Shown here: in pieces, positions 5,880 to 13,381 of the stretch | Layout of the letters: every line of letters begins with the position of its first letter | How positions within the stretch are numbered: position 1 is the stretch's first letter | Source of the DNA: CAZMGV01 sp964565925 | Lineage (GTDB): Bacteria > JAGRBM01 > JAHCIT01 | Assembly: GCA_964565925.1 (NCBI GenBank) | Contig: CAZMGV010000037.1 | Coordinates: 1 to 13,381, forward strand | DNA: 13,381 bases | Reading direction: 5' to 3' | Position numbers and translations under genes: made by a program | The notes under the pieces: model-generated | Told to the model about the DNA's origin: nothing | Databases searched by the model: none | Seen by the model: the letters and a program-made list of their open reading frames with translations, nothing else

Positions 5880-7322
5880 ATGTCCCTATGGAAAATCTGC
5901 CACACATTAATGATAGGGGGGGCTTTTGCTGCGGCAGTGAATGCCGGTTGCGACAGTGGCGGCGGACGGGCCGTGATGGACCTTGAAGTCGTATGGTCTA
6001 TCGAGACCGACGGCGGGATGGAAGGTTCACCTGCACTGTGCGATCTGGACGACGATGGAAAACTCGAACTTATCTATCCGGTGACCGACGAGATCATTCC
6101 TCTGTCAGAAATTCTTGCAATCGATCCCGTATCCGGTGTGATTTTGTGGACTAACTCAGACGACCTTCGGGCGTATGCTTACCCGTACTGTATCGATGTG
6201 GATGACGACGGAATCCGGGATGTTCTGGTTGCGGGACGGAACGGCGATGTGGTCGCACTCTCGGGCATTGACGGAATGGAAATATGGAAGTTGTCTGGAC
6301 TGAACCCCGAATCGTTCCCCGACGTCACCGAGAACATGCATTCCATCGCCGGGACATCCGAAAATGCGGGAATTCTCTTCGTGTCGTTTCGCGGAGACCG
6401 TGACATACCGGCCCCCGGTGGCGTAATCGCCTTCGATTCCGACAGCGGAACAATCCGGGCGGTCTGGGAAGAGCCCGATGGCCGGGAGATTTACTCATCG
6501 CCGGCCGTATATGTGGACAGCCCGACGCGCACCCTGATCGCGATCGGATCCGGAGGGGAGTCTCTCCCGGGTGAACTGTTTGTCCTGACATTCAATAGCA
6601 CGACCGATACCTTTTGGGTCAACGGCTCTGTACCGGCGTATTGCGATGACGGCGGCATCGTGTCGTCGCCGGTGTTCGGCGATCTGGACGGCGACGGGGA
6701 GCCGGAAGCGGTGGCTACCGATTTCTGCGGGCGCATATTCGTGGCCGATAAAAATGGAGAAGAGATCTGGACTGTGACGACCGGAATGCCAATAGCGTAT
6801 GCGAACCCGTTGCTAGTGGACCTCGACCGGGACGGGCTGCTCGATGCCGTCGGTGTATTCAGCCGGGCTGCATCCAGCAGCACAGAGACCCAGGTCGTTG
6901 CCGTGAATGGAAGCAACGGCTCGGTTTTATGGTTGAATACTATGCCGGCCGTCGTGGTCAGCTCACTCATTTCTTATGACATTAATTCAGATGGAACCGA
7001 AGATATCGTGATTGCGGAAGCGGGAATGTATTCGCCTGATTCCAGTGCGTCACGAAACGGTATCACCATTCTCGATGGGACTGATGGACGGCTGATCGCC
7101 CGCTCGCCGATGGGCTCCCAGATGGGTACGCCGGTTATCGGGGATGTGGACGGTGACGGAGCGGCCGACATTTTCATGTTCGAATCCGGGGTATCGTTCA
7201 GCGACGAGGAAGCGAGTACACCGTCGCGTATTCTAGGCGTGAAGTCGCCCTCGGCACCAGTAACCGAGGGAAATTTTTGGAGTGGTTTCCGTGGTCAGTT
7301 CGTTCATGACGGTAGTAGATAG
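5880..7322 (+). CDS. Exported FG-GAP/PQQ-like beta-propeller protein
   Basis: A 480-residue exported protein of unknown ligand. AAGGGCGG lies 8 nt before the ATG. The N-terminus has a hydrophobic signal ending VNAGC (C24) followed by DSGGG. The position of Cys and the Gly/Ser linker suggest a lipoprotein, but Asn at -3 is atypical, so cleavage by signal peptidase I after VNA is an alternative. Six calcium-type D-x-[DN]-x-D-G-x-x-[DE] motifs occur at 55-63, 106-114, 268-276, 314-322, 367-375 and 422-430. They alternate with PQQ-like strands such as ILAIDPVSGVILW (78-90), VVALSGIDGMEIW (124-136), IFVADKNGEEIW (286-297) and VVAVNGSNGSVLW (339-351). This points to a single propeller of about seven or eight blades. 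Base composition looks lower in GC than ilvD. It stands alone, divergent from yceI; no enzyme activity is implied. Confidence 0.9.
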   Translation: MSLWKICHTLMIGGAFAAAVNAGCDSGGGRAVMDLEVVWSIETDGGMEGSPALCDLDDDGKLELIYPVTDEIIPLSEILAIDPVSGVILWTNSDDLRAYAYPYCIDVDDDGIRDVLVAGRNGDVVALSGIDGMEIWKLSGLNPESFPDVTENMHSIAGTSENAGILFVSFRGDRDIPAPGGVIAFDSDSGTIRAVWEEPDGREIYSSPAVYVDSPTRTLIAIGSGGESLPGELFVLTFNSTTDTFWVNGSVPAYCDDGGIVSSPVFGDLDGDGEPEAVATDFCGRIFVADKNGEEIWTVTTGMPIAYANPLLVDLDRDGLLDAVGVFSRAASSSTETQVVAVNGSNGSVLWLNTMPAVVVSSLISYDINSDGTEDIVIAEAGMYSPDSSASRNGITILDGTDGRLIARSPMGSQMGTPVIGDVDGDGAADIFMFESGVSFSDEEASTPSRILGVKSPSAPVTEGNFWSGFRGQFVHDGSR

Positions 7323-7548
7323 CGACAGTACCGGAATCTATATGGGCTGACATGCTCTGAAATTTGTAAATTTTCTACTCCAGTTTCCTCTCGGCAGGTT
7401 TTCGGGGCCTTGCGTCGTGTCACACGTAAGATGTGTGTCGGATCACCAGCGGGTTTTGGGCCGCATCACAACGGACGGTAAGATCGCGGCGAGCTGAATA
7501 CGATTTTGCCAATGGTTACCGTTGTTTGCACAAAGACTGGGGAAAAGG

Positions 7549-7579
7549 CGCGACGCGTCAGGCGCCGCACCGCGTCGCG
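7549..7579. repeat. Perfect 9-bp inverted repeat (hairpin)
   Basis: CGCGACGCG (7549-7557) and CGCGTCGCG (7571-7579) pair without mismatch around a 13-nt loop that itself contains the palindrome GGCGCC. On the plus strand it is followed by ACGGAAATC, so it is not an intrinsic terminator. On the minus strand CCTTTTCC follows, a poor T tract. It could be an RNA structure or a protein-binding site. Confidence 0.55.
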
Positions 7580-7650
7580 ACGGAAATCCCAACGCTTTCA
7601 GTCACTTCCATGCGCTTAAACACCTGGCTTCCCTTGTTGAGTACAAGGCT

Positions 7651-7679
7651 CTGTGATAACTTGATTAAGCCTGTATAAC
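7651..7679 (+). promoter_or_regulatory. Candidate promoter of the giant kelch/Ig gene
   Basis: TATAAC (7674-7679, five of six to the -10 consensus) lies 17 nt after CTGTGA (7651-7656, three of six to -35). Transcription would start near 7686, giving a leader of about 40 nt before the GTG at 7728. This is a visual match only. Confidence 0.35.
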
Positions 7680-7727
7680 AAAGTTTTGAACGTCAGGAAC
7701 AAGTCCTCTGTTCGAGGGAGATTGGCC

Positions 7728-8369
7728 GTGAGTTTTTGGGTACCCATTGAGTTACTGACGCGGATTCGCAACGCGGGGTTGCGGGCGTTCTCTGGAGTCG
7801 CCATTGCGCTGCTGCTGGTCGCCTGCGGCGACGGTTCCGGCGAGACCGGGGCCGGCACAGGCGACGACCGGGATCTGGTCAGCTCGTACGCGGATGGTCC
7901 TTCCATCGGCAGCGCCGCCACCTTCGGCGGCGGCTCCGGAGCGACGCTCGGTATCGGTATATTCACGGCCTACCCCCGTTCGGTGACGGCGGGCAACCAG
8001 GTTTACCTGTTCACGGCCAATGCCAGCGATCCGAGCCCCGGCTCTACGCTGCCTTGTGAAGTGGCGTTCACGGCCTATCAGGAGCTGACGCTCAAGGCGG
8101 ATGGTTCGATTACCGGTTCCGGTCAGGCCTTCCTGACCCAGTTCCAGAACGGCGACCGGTTCAGCGGCTACACGCTGACCAAGGCGCCGACCTCGAACAA
8201 CGCCTTCCCGACGGCCTCGTTCACTCCGTCCGTGGGCGGCGACACGTTGATAACGAACCCGTTTGTTTACCGCTATTGCCCGGCCGGCGTTTTCGGTGCC
8301 GGAGGCTCCGCGTTCACTTCCGGCGGACATGAATGGGGCGGGTTTTACCCTCTCGCCGACACAATCTAC
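7728..8369 (+). CDS. Giant kelch/Ig lipoprotein, N-terminal part before the gap
   Basis: 214 residues up to the N run. The GTG at 7728 is chosen because GAGGGAGA (7714-7721) lies 6 nt upstream. In-frame TTG codons at 7686 and 7722 are possible but have no ribosome site or sit on it. The start MSFWVPIELLTRIRNAGLRA is followed by a hydrophobic stretch ending in LVAC (C33), a typical lipobox, then a Gly/Ser/Asp-rich linker. From about residue 75 an Ig-like module begins (FTAYPRSVTAGNQVYL) with its Cys pair at codons 8055 and 8277; the usual core Trp is Phe here. Because the same module recurs many times after the gap, and the fragment meets the Ns at a complete codon, this and 8470-13381 are taken as one gene. 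Confidence 0.85.
7951..8330 (+). repeat. Ig-like module 0 of the giant lipoprotein
   Basis: First of about ten related modules: an F-T-A-x-P opening, a V-x-x-G-x-x-V turn, a first Cys (8055) and a YRYC second Cys (8277). The core Trp is replaced by Phe, so it is the most divergent copy. Confidence 0.65.
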
Positions 8370-8469
8370 NNNNNNNNNNNNNNNNNNNNNNNNNNNNNNN
8401 NNNNNNNNNNNNNNNNNNNNNNNNNNNNNNNNNNNNNNNNNNNNNNNNNNNNNNNNNNNNNNNNNNNNN
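8370..8469. other. Assembly gap of 100 Ns
   Basis: Exactly 100 Ns, a conventional scaffolding gap whose true length is unknown. The reading frame enters at a codon boundary (8369) and continues in a frame shifted by one (8470). This means only that the real gap is not 100 nt; a multiple of three would join the two parts. The gap falls just before or within the first kelch blade. Confidence 0.98.
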
Positions 8470-11400
8470 TGGAACGGTTCGGCGAACACCTGGAGCCAGC
8501 CGGGCAATACCAATGCGCCTGCTGCCCGCTGGGGACACCAGATGGTGTGGGACAACAACCGCGGGCGGGTCATCATGTTCGGCGGCTGCGTCGGGGGCGA
8601 TGCGGACGACGACACGGGTTCGGGCGAGTGGCTGGGCCGGTGCATCAATGCCGGCGACCTCCGCAACGATACCTGGGAATACGACCCAAACGGCGGCTCG
8701 TGGGCACAGATGACCACGACCAACAATCCGACCGCCCGGTACGGCCACACCATGTATTACGACCAGATTCGCCGTCGCGTGGTGATGTACGCCGGTTGCG
8801 ACAACACCGGCAACGAATGCAACAACAACGGCCAGCTGAACGACACCTGGGAGCTGGACCCGCGTACAGGTGCCTGGCAGAACACGGGCCAGGCAGGGCC
8901 GAGCGGGCGGTATTACCTCGCCAGTGCCTGGCACCCGGCCCGCAAGTCCGGTTTCATTTACGGCGGCGAGCGGGCAGGCACGAATGGAACCGAAACCAGC
9001 ACGGATCTCTACGAGCGCATATCCATCGATTCGAACCAGCTGGTGAACTACAACCTGACGACCACCTGGATTGCCGCCGGGACTACGCCACTGATCACCC
9101 CGACCTGGACCACGGTGGCCGGCACAAATCCCTGCTCGATCACGAGCGAAACCAGCGGCTGGGCCGCTTCCATCAGCAGCGGCACGGCGGTGAACCTTGA
9201 CGGTTCCGGCGGAGGCTATGACCTGCGCGTACGGCCGAACAACAACATGCTGGTGGACTGTGGCGGCGGCGTCCGGGGCGACATCAACGTACGGCGCGAG
9301 GTGGAGATCCGGTCATTTACGGGGACACCGAATCCGGTGGTCACGTCACCGTCAGACGTGACACTGAACTGGGAGATCCGTGCGGCGAGCCAGTGCCGGA
9401 TATACTCGGTAGTAGAGCCAGGGCCAATTTACACTCTGCTCGGTACGTATAATTACAACGTGAATGGCACCAGCCCGTTCGGGAGTCATGTGCTCAGCCA
9501 GATCAGTCCTCCTGAGGATGGCCTCAAGTACGAGATCCGGTGCGATGGATACACCAGTGTTGGCGGAGGGATCGTAACTGCCGCCAAGACACGCCAGGTA
9601 ACGATCGCCCGTCCGCCGCCCACCTTTGGCGGTGCCCCGAATACACAGGTCGGCCTTGATCAGCTGGATATTAATCCTATGGCGGTAAACTCTGCCGGCG
9701 AGACAATCACCGTCAACTGGGCCAAGAGCACCAAGACAAACTACTGCGACATGCGGTATTCCCATACGACCGCCTGGACCTACACCAATGTTGCCGATCC
9801 GGACGGTGCCGGGCCGAAAACTACTTTCCGGATCGACTTCGGGGCGGGGATCAATGCGACGCAGGACCTCCGGGTAGGCAATACAATTGAGCTCTGGGCC
9901 AGTGCCTGGACCACATTGCGCGGGTCGTTTACGATTGCCAATATCGAATCGGCTACGCGTATTTACGTCAACGCGGCGCCGTCCGCTGCGTCGGGCGGCT
10001 GGGTCCTGAACTACTGGCGGCTGGCCGTGAGCCCCTACACGATGACGCCTTCGGAGACGAAGGATTTCGAATTCATCTGTTACGACAACGAGGGGATGCT
10101 GCTCCTGGTGACCCGGCAGGTGAGGGTCAACGACCAGAACTGGGGCCGGATTTACGAAACAGGACCGTCGGGCCGGAACGGCCACAAGATGGTGTTCGAT
10201 GCCTACAACAACCGCGTGCTGCTGCACGGCGGATGGGACGGTGCCTATAAGGACGACACCTGGACTTTCAATGGACTCAAATGGACCCAGCGTGCATCGT
10301 CAGGTGCGGCAAGGGCACAACATGGGCTCATATACGATTCGAGCCGCCAGCGGGTTGTAGCCTACGACGGCGAGAACCAGTCGGGCGGAACCTATGAATA
10401 TAATGTGACCAATAATACCTGGGCGAATGCCGGGCAGACCATCGGCGATGACCGGGATTTTCTGGGAATGGCATTCGACGCATCCAGAAACGAAACCGTC
10501 ATCCACGGCGGGCATAACTCTAACTCATTGGGCAGAACCTGGAGGCGCTCGTCCGGGGCATGGGCGGAAGCCTGTCGGCCGCTGGCGAACTGCGGGCCGA
10601 GCTACACGGTCAATACCATAATTAATAACGGTGACGACGAATCCGACATGGAGACTGGCAACAACACATTCGAAGGCGATTGTGACACGTTCGGCATTTG
10701 CGATGCTTGGAGTCCTTTCCCGGCAAACGGCAATATCGTGCAGTGCAATACCACGTATGCCGTTGTGGAGCAGTATCTGAATAATCACGGCGTGCTTCTG
10801 ACCTATAATCCGCCGAGCGAAGATTGTAATAATACTGATAATGCTGCGATTCGTGGTAATTGGATCCCGGCCACGACTGGACCCTCTCTGACCTACGATT
10901 CCGCCCGCAGCCGGGTGCTGGCCTTTGGCGGCGTGGACTTGGACGGCGCGTACTGGAATTCGGTCTGGGAGTGGAACGGCGCTGCCAATAGTGCCAATGG
11001 CAACTGGGCCTCGAAGGCGTCGTTTACGACCGCCCGCAGGGACATGGCGATGGCTTATGACGCCGGCCGGCAGCGGCATGTGATGTTCGGCGGATATAAC
11101 GGCGGTATCCTTGGCGATCTTCAGGAGATGGACGCAGCGGCGAATACCTGGGCGACTCGGGGGATCACTCTGCCTTCCGCCCGGTACCGGGCGGCGATGG
11201 CTTATGACAACTATCGCAAGGCGCTGGTGCTCTATGGCGGCAATACCGCGGGAACGGGAACTGACAGCGAAACGTGGGAATATCCGCGACGGGGCGCCCT
11301 GATTACGGGGTTCAATGCCGAAAGGGTCTGGATCCCGGCGGGTTTTTCCGGGACGGTCAACTTCAGCTGGACGGCGTCGAATGTGGGCGCATCTTATTCC

Positions 11401-13381
11401 TGCCAGATGCAGCGCACCAGGGACTGGGCAAGCTGGACGGCACTGGGAGGGACTGCAAACGGCGTCAATGCGGGGTCAATTACTGTGGCGGAACAGACAG
11501 ACCCTGCCAACTACTATCAGCTGGCCTGTGGACACGAAGTGGCGACTGCGACCGCATATATGGAAGTCCGCCGCGAAGTCGATATCCAGACGCTTACCGC
11601 CACACCGGCAGTGGTTACTAGCCCCCTCGGAGACCCAGTTACGTTGAACTGGACAGTCAAGGCGCTCAACCCGTCGACTGGCTGTACGCTCTGGCAGGTG
11701 GATCAGAACGGTAACGACATTGGTCAGCTCGGTGGAACCTTCACAAGCACGTCAGGATCTCACAATTTAGGGACCGTGAACCCTCCGCTTGAGGGCAACC
11801 GGTACCAGCTCCGCTGCAACGGGTATACGGCTCCCGGCACTGCCGGGGTCGCAATCCGGGAAATCCGCGTCGGTCGTGCTTCTTCCCTGTCGCTCTCCAG
11901 CTCGACCGTCTTCGCGGCACCGGGCGGTGCTGCAAACCTGACCTGGGCGACCTCCTACGTGACGCCGAACAGCTGCGCCCTGGGCACGGCGGCGGCCGGC
12001 TGGATGTGGTTCGCCTACAATACCCAGCCCACCGACGGTGACCGGGTACTGCTCTCCGATTACCAGAGCCCGCCCTACCGCGTGATTTTCGAGTTCGACA
12101 GCGGCGGCGGCGTGGGCGGCGCCCCGCCGGGCGTCAATCAGGTGGTGGCCGTGACGATCGGCGGCAGCGCATCCGCGACACGGGACAACTTTGTCGCGGC
12201 GATCAACGCCAACGCGCCGCTCAAGATCCAGGCGGCCAGTTCGATCGGTGCTCCGCTCAGTCTCAGCGACTCAGGCTCCTCGCGATTCGCGCTCTGGACT
12301 GACGATGCCGGAGCGGTCACGAATCTTGCCGCCATCACGATTTCCCAGACGGGTGCCGGCCGGTTGATGGCCTCGGGGACCAATCTGTCCGGCGGCATTG
12401 ATGAGGACGATTATGGCGGAACCCTGCCGGTCAACTGGGTGACTCCTGCCCCTAATCCCCTCCCTTTCCCCTACGACATGGGCGCCGTCCCGGCTGTTCC
12501 GATGCTGGTGTGCAGCGGCTTCGATGCCGCCGGCAATTATGGCCGCATGGCGGCCCGGCTCGCGACACGGATGATCCATCGCAAGGTTGAACCGCTCACC
12601 TTCGCCGCCACTCCGTTCGCGGTCCCGGTGGGTACGAACTCCCTCAGCCTGAACTGGAACGTGGTCGGCGCGATTCAGGGCACTAGCTGTCTGCTTTCCG
12701 GACCCGGAGACAGCGGCGGCACGATCACAAATGTGCAGTCCTACCCATTCCCGTTCCTGTCTCCGCCGGCATCCCCGCCGTATAACCCGCCGGTCACGTT
12801 CACCGATGTAAATCCGGTTCCAGAGACCAAATACTACCGGCTTTCCTGCACGGGTGACGGTACGGGCAACACGTTCGCGACGTCGTCGACGCCGCCTGTG
12901 ATATATGAGGACGCCCAGATCTTCCGGCGTGCGGAAATCACCTCCTTCACCGCCACTCCGGCGACGGCTTATCCGGGTTCCAGTCTTAACTTTGCATGGA
13001 CGACGGCAGCGATCTCTCCCGGATCCTGCTCCATCAACAACGGGGTTGGAATCGTGGCGGACAGTTCCGCAGGCTACCCGGTCACGGTCAATAGCCCACC
13101 CACGACCTATACCCTAACGTGTAACGGGGACGGCTCGGCCTATGCGACCCAGCACGGTGGTCCTGTGACCGCCGAGTTGACGATCGACCGGAATGTGGAG
13201 ACGACATCTCTGGTGGCAGAGCCCGTGGCCGTTTCTCCGGGCGGGCAGAGCACACTGATCTACGAGACGGTCAATGCGATCAATTGTGCGGTCGATGATA
13301 CCTATCCCCACGCCGCAGGCGGTATCATGGCCCCAGCGACAGTTCCTGTACCGTCGGGTTCCTGGCCGACGCCGGCGCTTC
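8470..13381 (+). CDS. Giant kelch/Ig lipoprotein, main part (partial both ends)
   Basis: The frame starting at 8470 has no stop for 4,912 nt (1,637 codons) and runs off the window, so with the N-terminal part the protein exceeds 1,850 residues. Order: kelch array I (8470 to about 8990); Ig-like modules A (9040-9290), B (9298-9600) and C (9660-10120, with an inserted domain); kelch array II of six blades (10141-11285, with a Cys-rich insert); then Ig-like modules D (11296-11570), E (11572-11860), F (11863-12575, with an inserted domain), G (12580-12925), H (12928-13188) and I (13189 on, incomplete). Most Ig modules share an R-x-V/A-E-I-x-S-F-T-A-T-P start, a core N-W, a first Cys, and a Y-x-L-x-C-x-G strand carrying a second Cys. 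The family resembles the widespread bacterial Ig-like repeat with S-W...S-C...YTLTC. The paired cysteines suggest disulphides outside the cytoplasm. A surface-anchored adhesion or carbohydrate-binding role is inferred. No catalytic motif was seen. Confidence 0.9.
8500..8990 (+). repeat. Kelch-type array I
   Basis: Three blades with the pattern R-x-G-H-x-[ML]-x-[WY]-D...R-x-[RV]-V-[IV]-M-[FY]-x-G: near 8524-8586, 8734-8796 and 8908-8970, each followed by N-D-T-W-E-x-D-P or an equivalent. The first recognisable blade follows the gap directly (WNGSANTW), so further blades may be hidden in the Ns. Confidence 0.8.
9780..10015 (+). other. Domain inserted in Ig-like module C
   Basis: Between the first Cys (9745) and second Cys (10078) of module C lie about 110 codons instead of the usual 40-55. 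The second part, V-G-N-T-I-E-L-W-A...G-S-F-T-I-A-N-I-E-S-A-T-R-I-Y-V, resembles a small beta-domain common in phage tail and virion proteins (GDTIEI...GTFTVxSVxxTTITV). The assignment is from memory of the pattern. Confidence 0.5.
10141..11285 (+). repeat. Kelch-type array II (six blades)
   Basis: Blade cores at about 10171-10233, 10315-10371, 10456-10513, 10882-10932, 11041-11095 and 11185-11244 carry x-M-x-[FY]-D-x-x-x-x-x-x-V-x-x-[FYH]-G-G. DTWTF, SVWEW or ETWEY follow several of them. Six or seven blades would close one propeller. A long insert separates blades three and four. Confidence 0.85.
10561..10870 (+). other. Cysteine-rich, Asn/Asp-rich insert in kelch array II
   Basis: About 100 codons between blades three and four do not fit the kelch pattern. 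They hold six Cys codons (10573, 10591, 10681, 10699, 10744, 10825) and many Asn and Asp (INNGDDESDMETGNN). No family was recognised. The even Cys number fits a disulphide-held loop or small domain projecting from the propeller. Confidence 0.6.
11296..13381 (+). repeat. Ig-like modules D to I, tandem array
   Basis: Six modules in a row after kelch array II, the last one cut by the window edge. Core Trp codons lie at 11368, 11650, 11944, 12655 and 12997 (Tyr in the last module). First Cys codons lie at 11401, 11683, 11974, 12688, 13027 and 13285. Second Cys codons lie at 11527, 11815, 12511, 12847 and 13120. Modules are 90-115 residues except F, which carries the insert. Confidence 0.8.
11990..12450 (+). 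other. Phage-structural-like domain inserted in Ig-like module F
   Basis: Between the first Cys (11974) and second Cys (12511) of module F lie about 178 codons. They contain P-T-D-G-D-R-V-L-L, F-E-F-D, V-A-V-T-I-G-G-S-A-S-A-T-R-D-N-F-V-A-A-I-N-A, I-Q-A-A-S, and later I-T-I-S...ASGTNLSGG. This order matches a repeat common in phage structural proteins and adhesins (GDTxTV...ATAxNLAAAINA...VTASASG...LTLxxxxxGxxGN). The similarity was recognised by eye. Confidence 0.55.

Larger units (their letters stand above)
7323..7727. other. Long intergenic region
   Basis: About 400 bp without a supported gene. It holds a perfect 9-bp hairpin (7549-7579) and a candidate promoter near its right end. A short Arg-rich open frame (7433-7678) has no ribosome site or recognisable sequence. 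No terminator with a T tract was found after the stop at 7322. No tRNA or known structured RNA was recognised. Confidence 0.6.

Noticed and set aside
7356..7372. AT-rich hairpin GAAATTT-GT-AAATTTTC as terminator of the 5880 gene
   Set aside because: The loop is too short, a bulge is needed, and the stem is all A-T; no convincing T tract follows.
7415..7440. CACAC...GTGTG inverted repeat as an operator
   Set aside because: Only five base pairs, common by chance, with no matching second site.
7433..7678. 81-codon plus-strand ORF in the intergenic region
   Set aside because: No ribosome site, no recognisable motif, an unusual Arg-rich composition, and it overlaps both the hairpin and the candidate promoter.
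7752..8934. Minus-strand ORFs opposite the giant gene, spanning the gap
   Set aside because: They run through the Ns and show no domain; they are shadows of the plus-strand coding sequence. The same holds for the minus-strand ORFs at 9352-11079.
8470..9200. Continuation of the 7686/7728 frame through the Ns to 9200
   Set aside because: The translated sequence is Arg/Gln/His-rich shadow sequence, while the neighbouring frame gives clear kelch repeats open to the window end. The N count is arbitrary.

Overview
The window is a GC-rich stretch from a Gram-negative bacterium, inferred from the lipoprotein signal peptides, a periplasmic YceI-type protein and several large exported beta-propeller proteins. 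The style (FG-GAP, kelch and Ig-like surface proteins with long intergenic gaps) recalls deltaproteobacterial or myxococcal-like lineages, but nothing here fixes the taxon. A run of exactly 100 Ns at 8370-8469 shows that it is a scaffolded draft or metagenome assembly.

Layout. (1) 1-2630: a minus-strand gene (129-2426) for a 765-residue putative lipoprotein with seven FG-GAP/integrin-type calcium-binding repeats, a short RTX-like patch and an adhesin-like tail. It has a good intrinsic terminator (65-98). It is bracketed by a perfect direct repeat of at least 55 bp (1-55 and 2465-2519); the second copy lies in its own upstream region. (2) 2631-4319: ilvD, dihydroxy-acid dehydratase, starting at a GTG with a good Shine-Dalgarno, transcribed divergently from the lipoprotein gene. 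(3) 4341-5785: a minus-strand two-gene operon, a YceI-family periplasmic protein followed, with a TGATG stop/start overlap, by an unidentified multipass membrane protein. It converges on ilvD. (4) 5880-7322: a plus-strand exported beta-propeller protein that mixes FG-GAP-like calcium motifs with PQQ-like blades. (5) 7323-7727: about 400 bp of intergenic DNA with a 9-bp perfect-stem hairpin and a candidate promoter. (6) 7728 to the right edge: one very large lipoprotein gene, cut by the N gap and running off the window. Before the gap it has a lipoprotein signal and a first Ig-like module. After the gap a different nominal frame stays open for 4,912 nt without a stop and encodes two kelch arrays and nine more Ig-like modules with a conserved Cys pair. 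The frame change is expected because 100 is not a multiple of three.

The housekeeping genes (ilvD, the yceI operon) sit between three unrelated exported beta-propeller proteins, so the window looks like core genome next to a surface-protein region. The most notable points are: the modular kelch/Ig giant, which has two foreign-looking domains each inserted between the paired cysteines of an Ig module; the long direct repeat bracketing the FG-GAP gene, which suggests a tandem paralogue just left of the window; and the unusual mix of lipoprotein signal, FG-GAP propeller and RTX/adhesin-type tail in one protein. No CRISPR array, tRNA, rRNA, transposase or integrase was seen.
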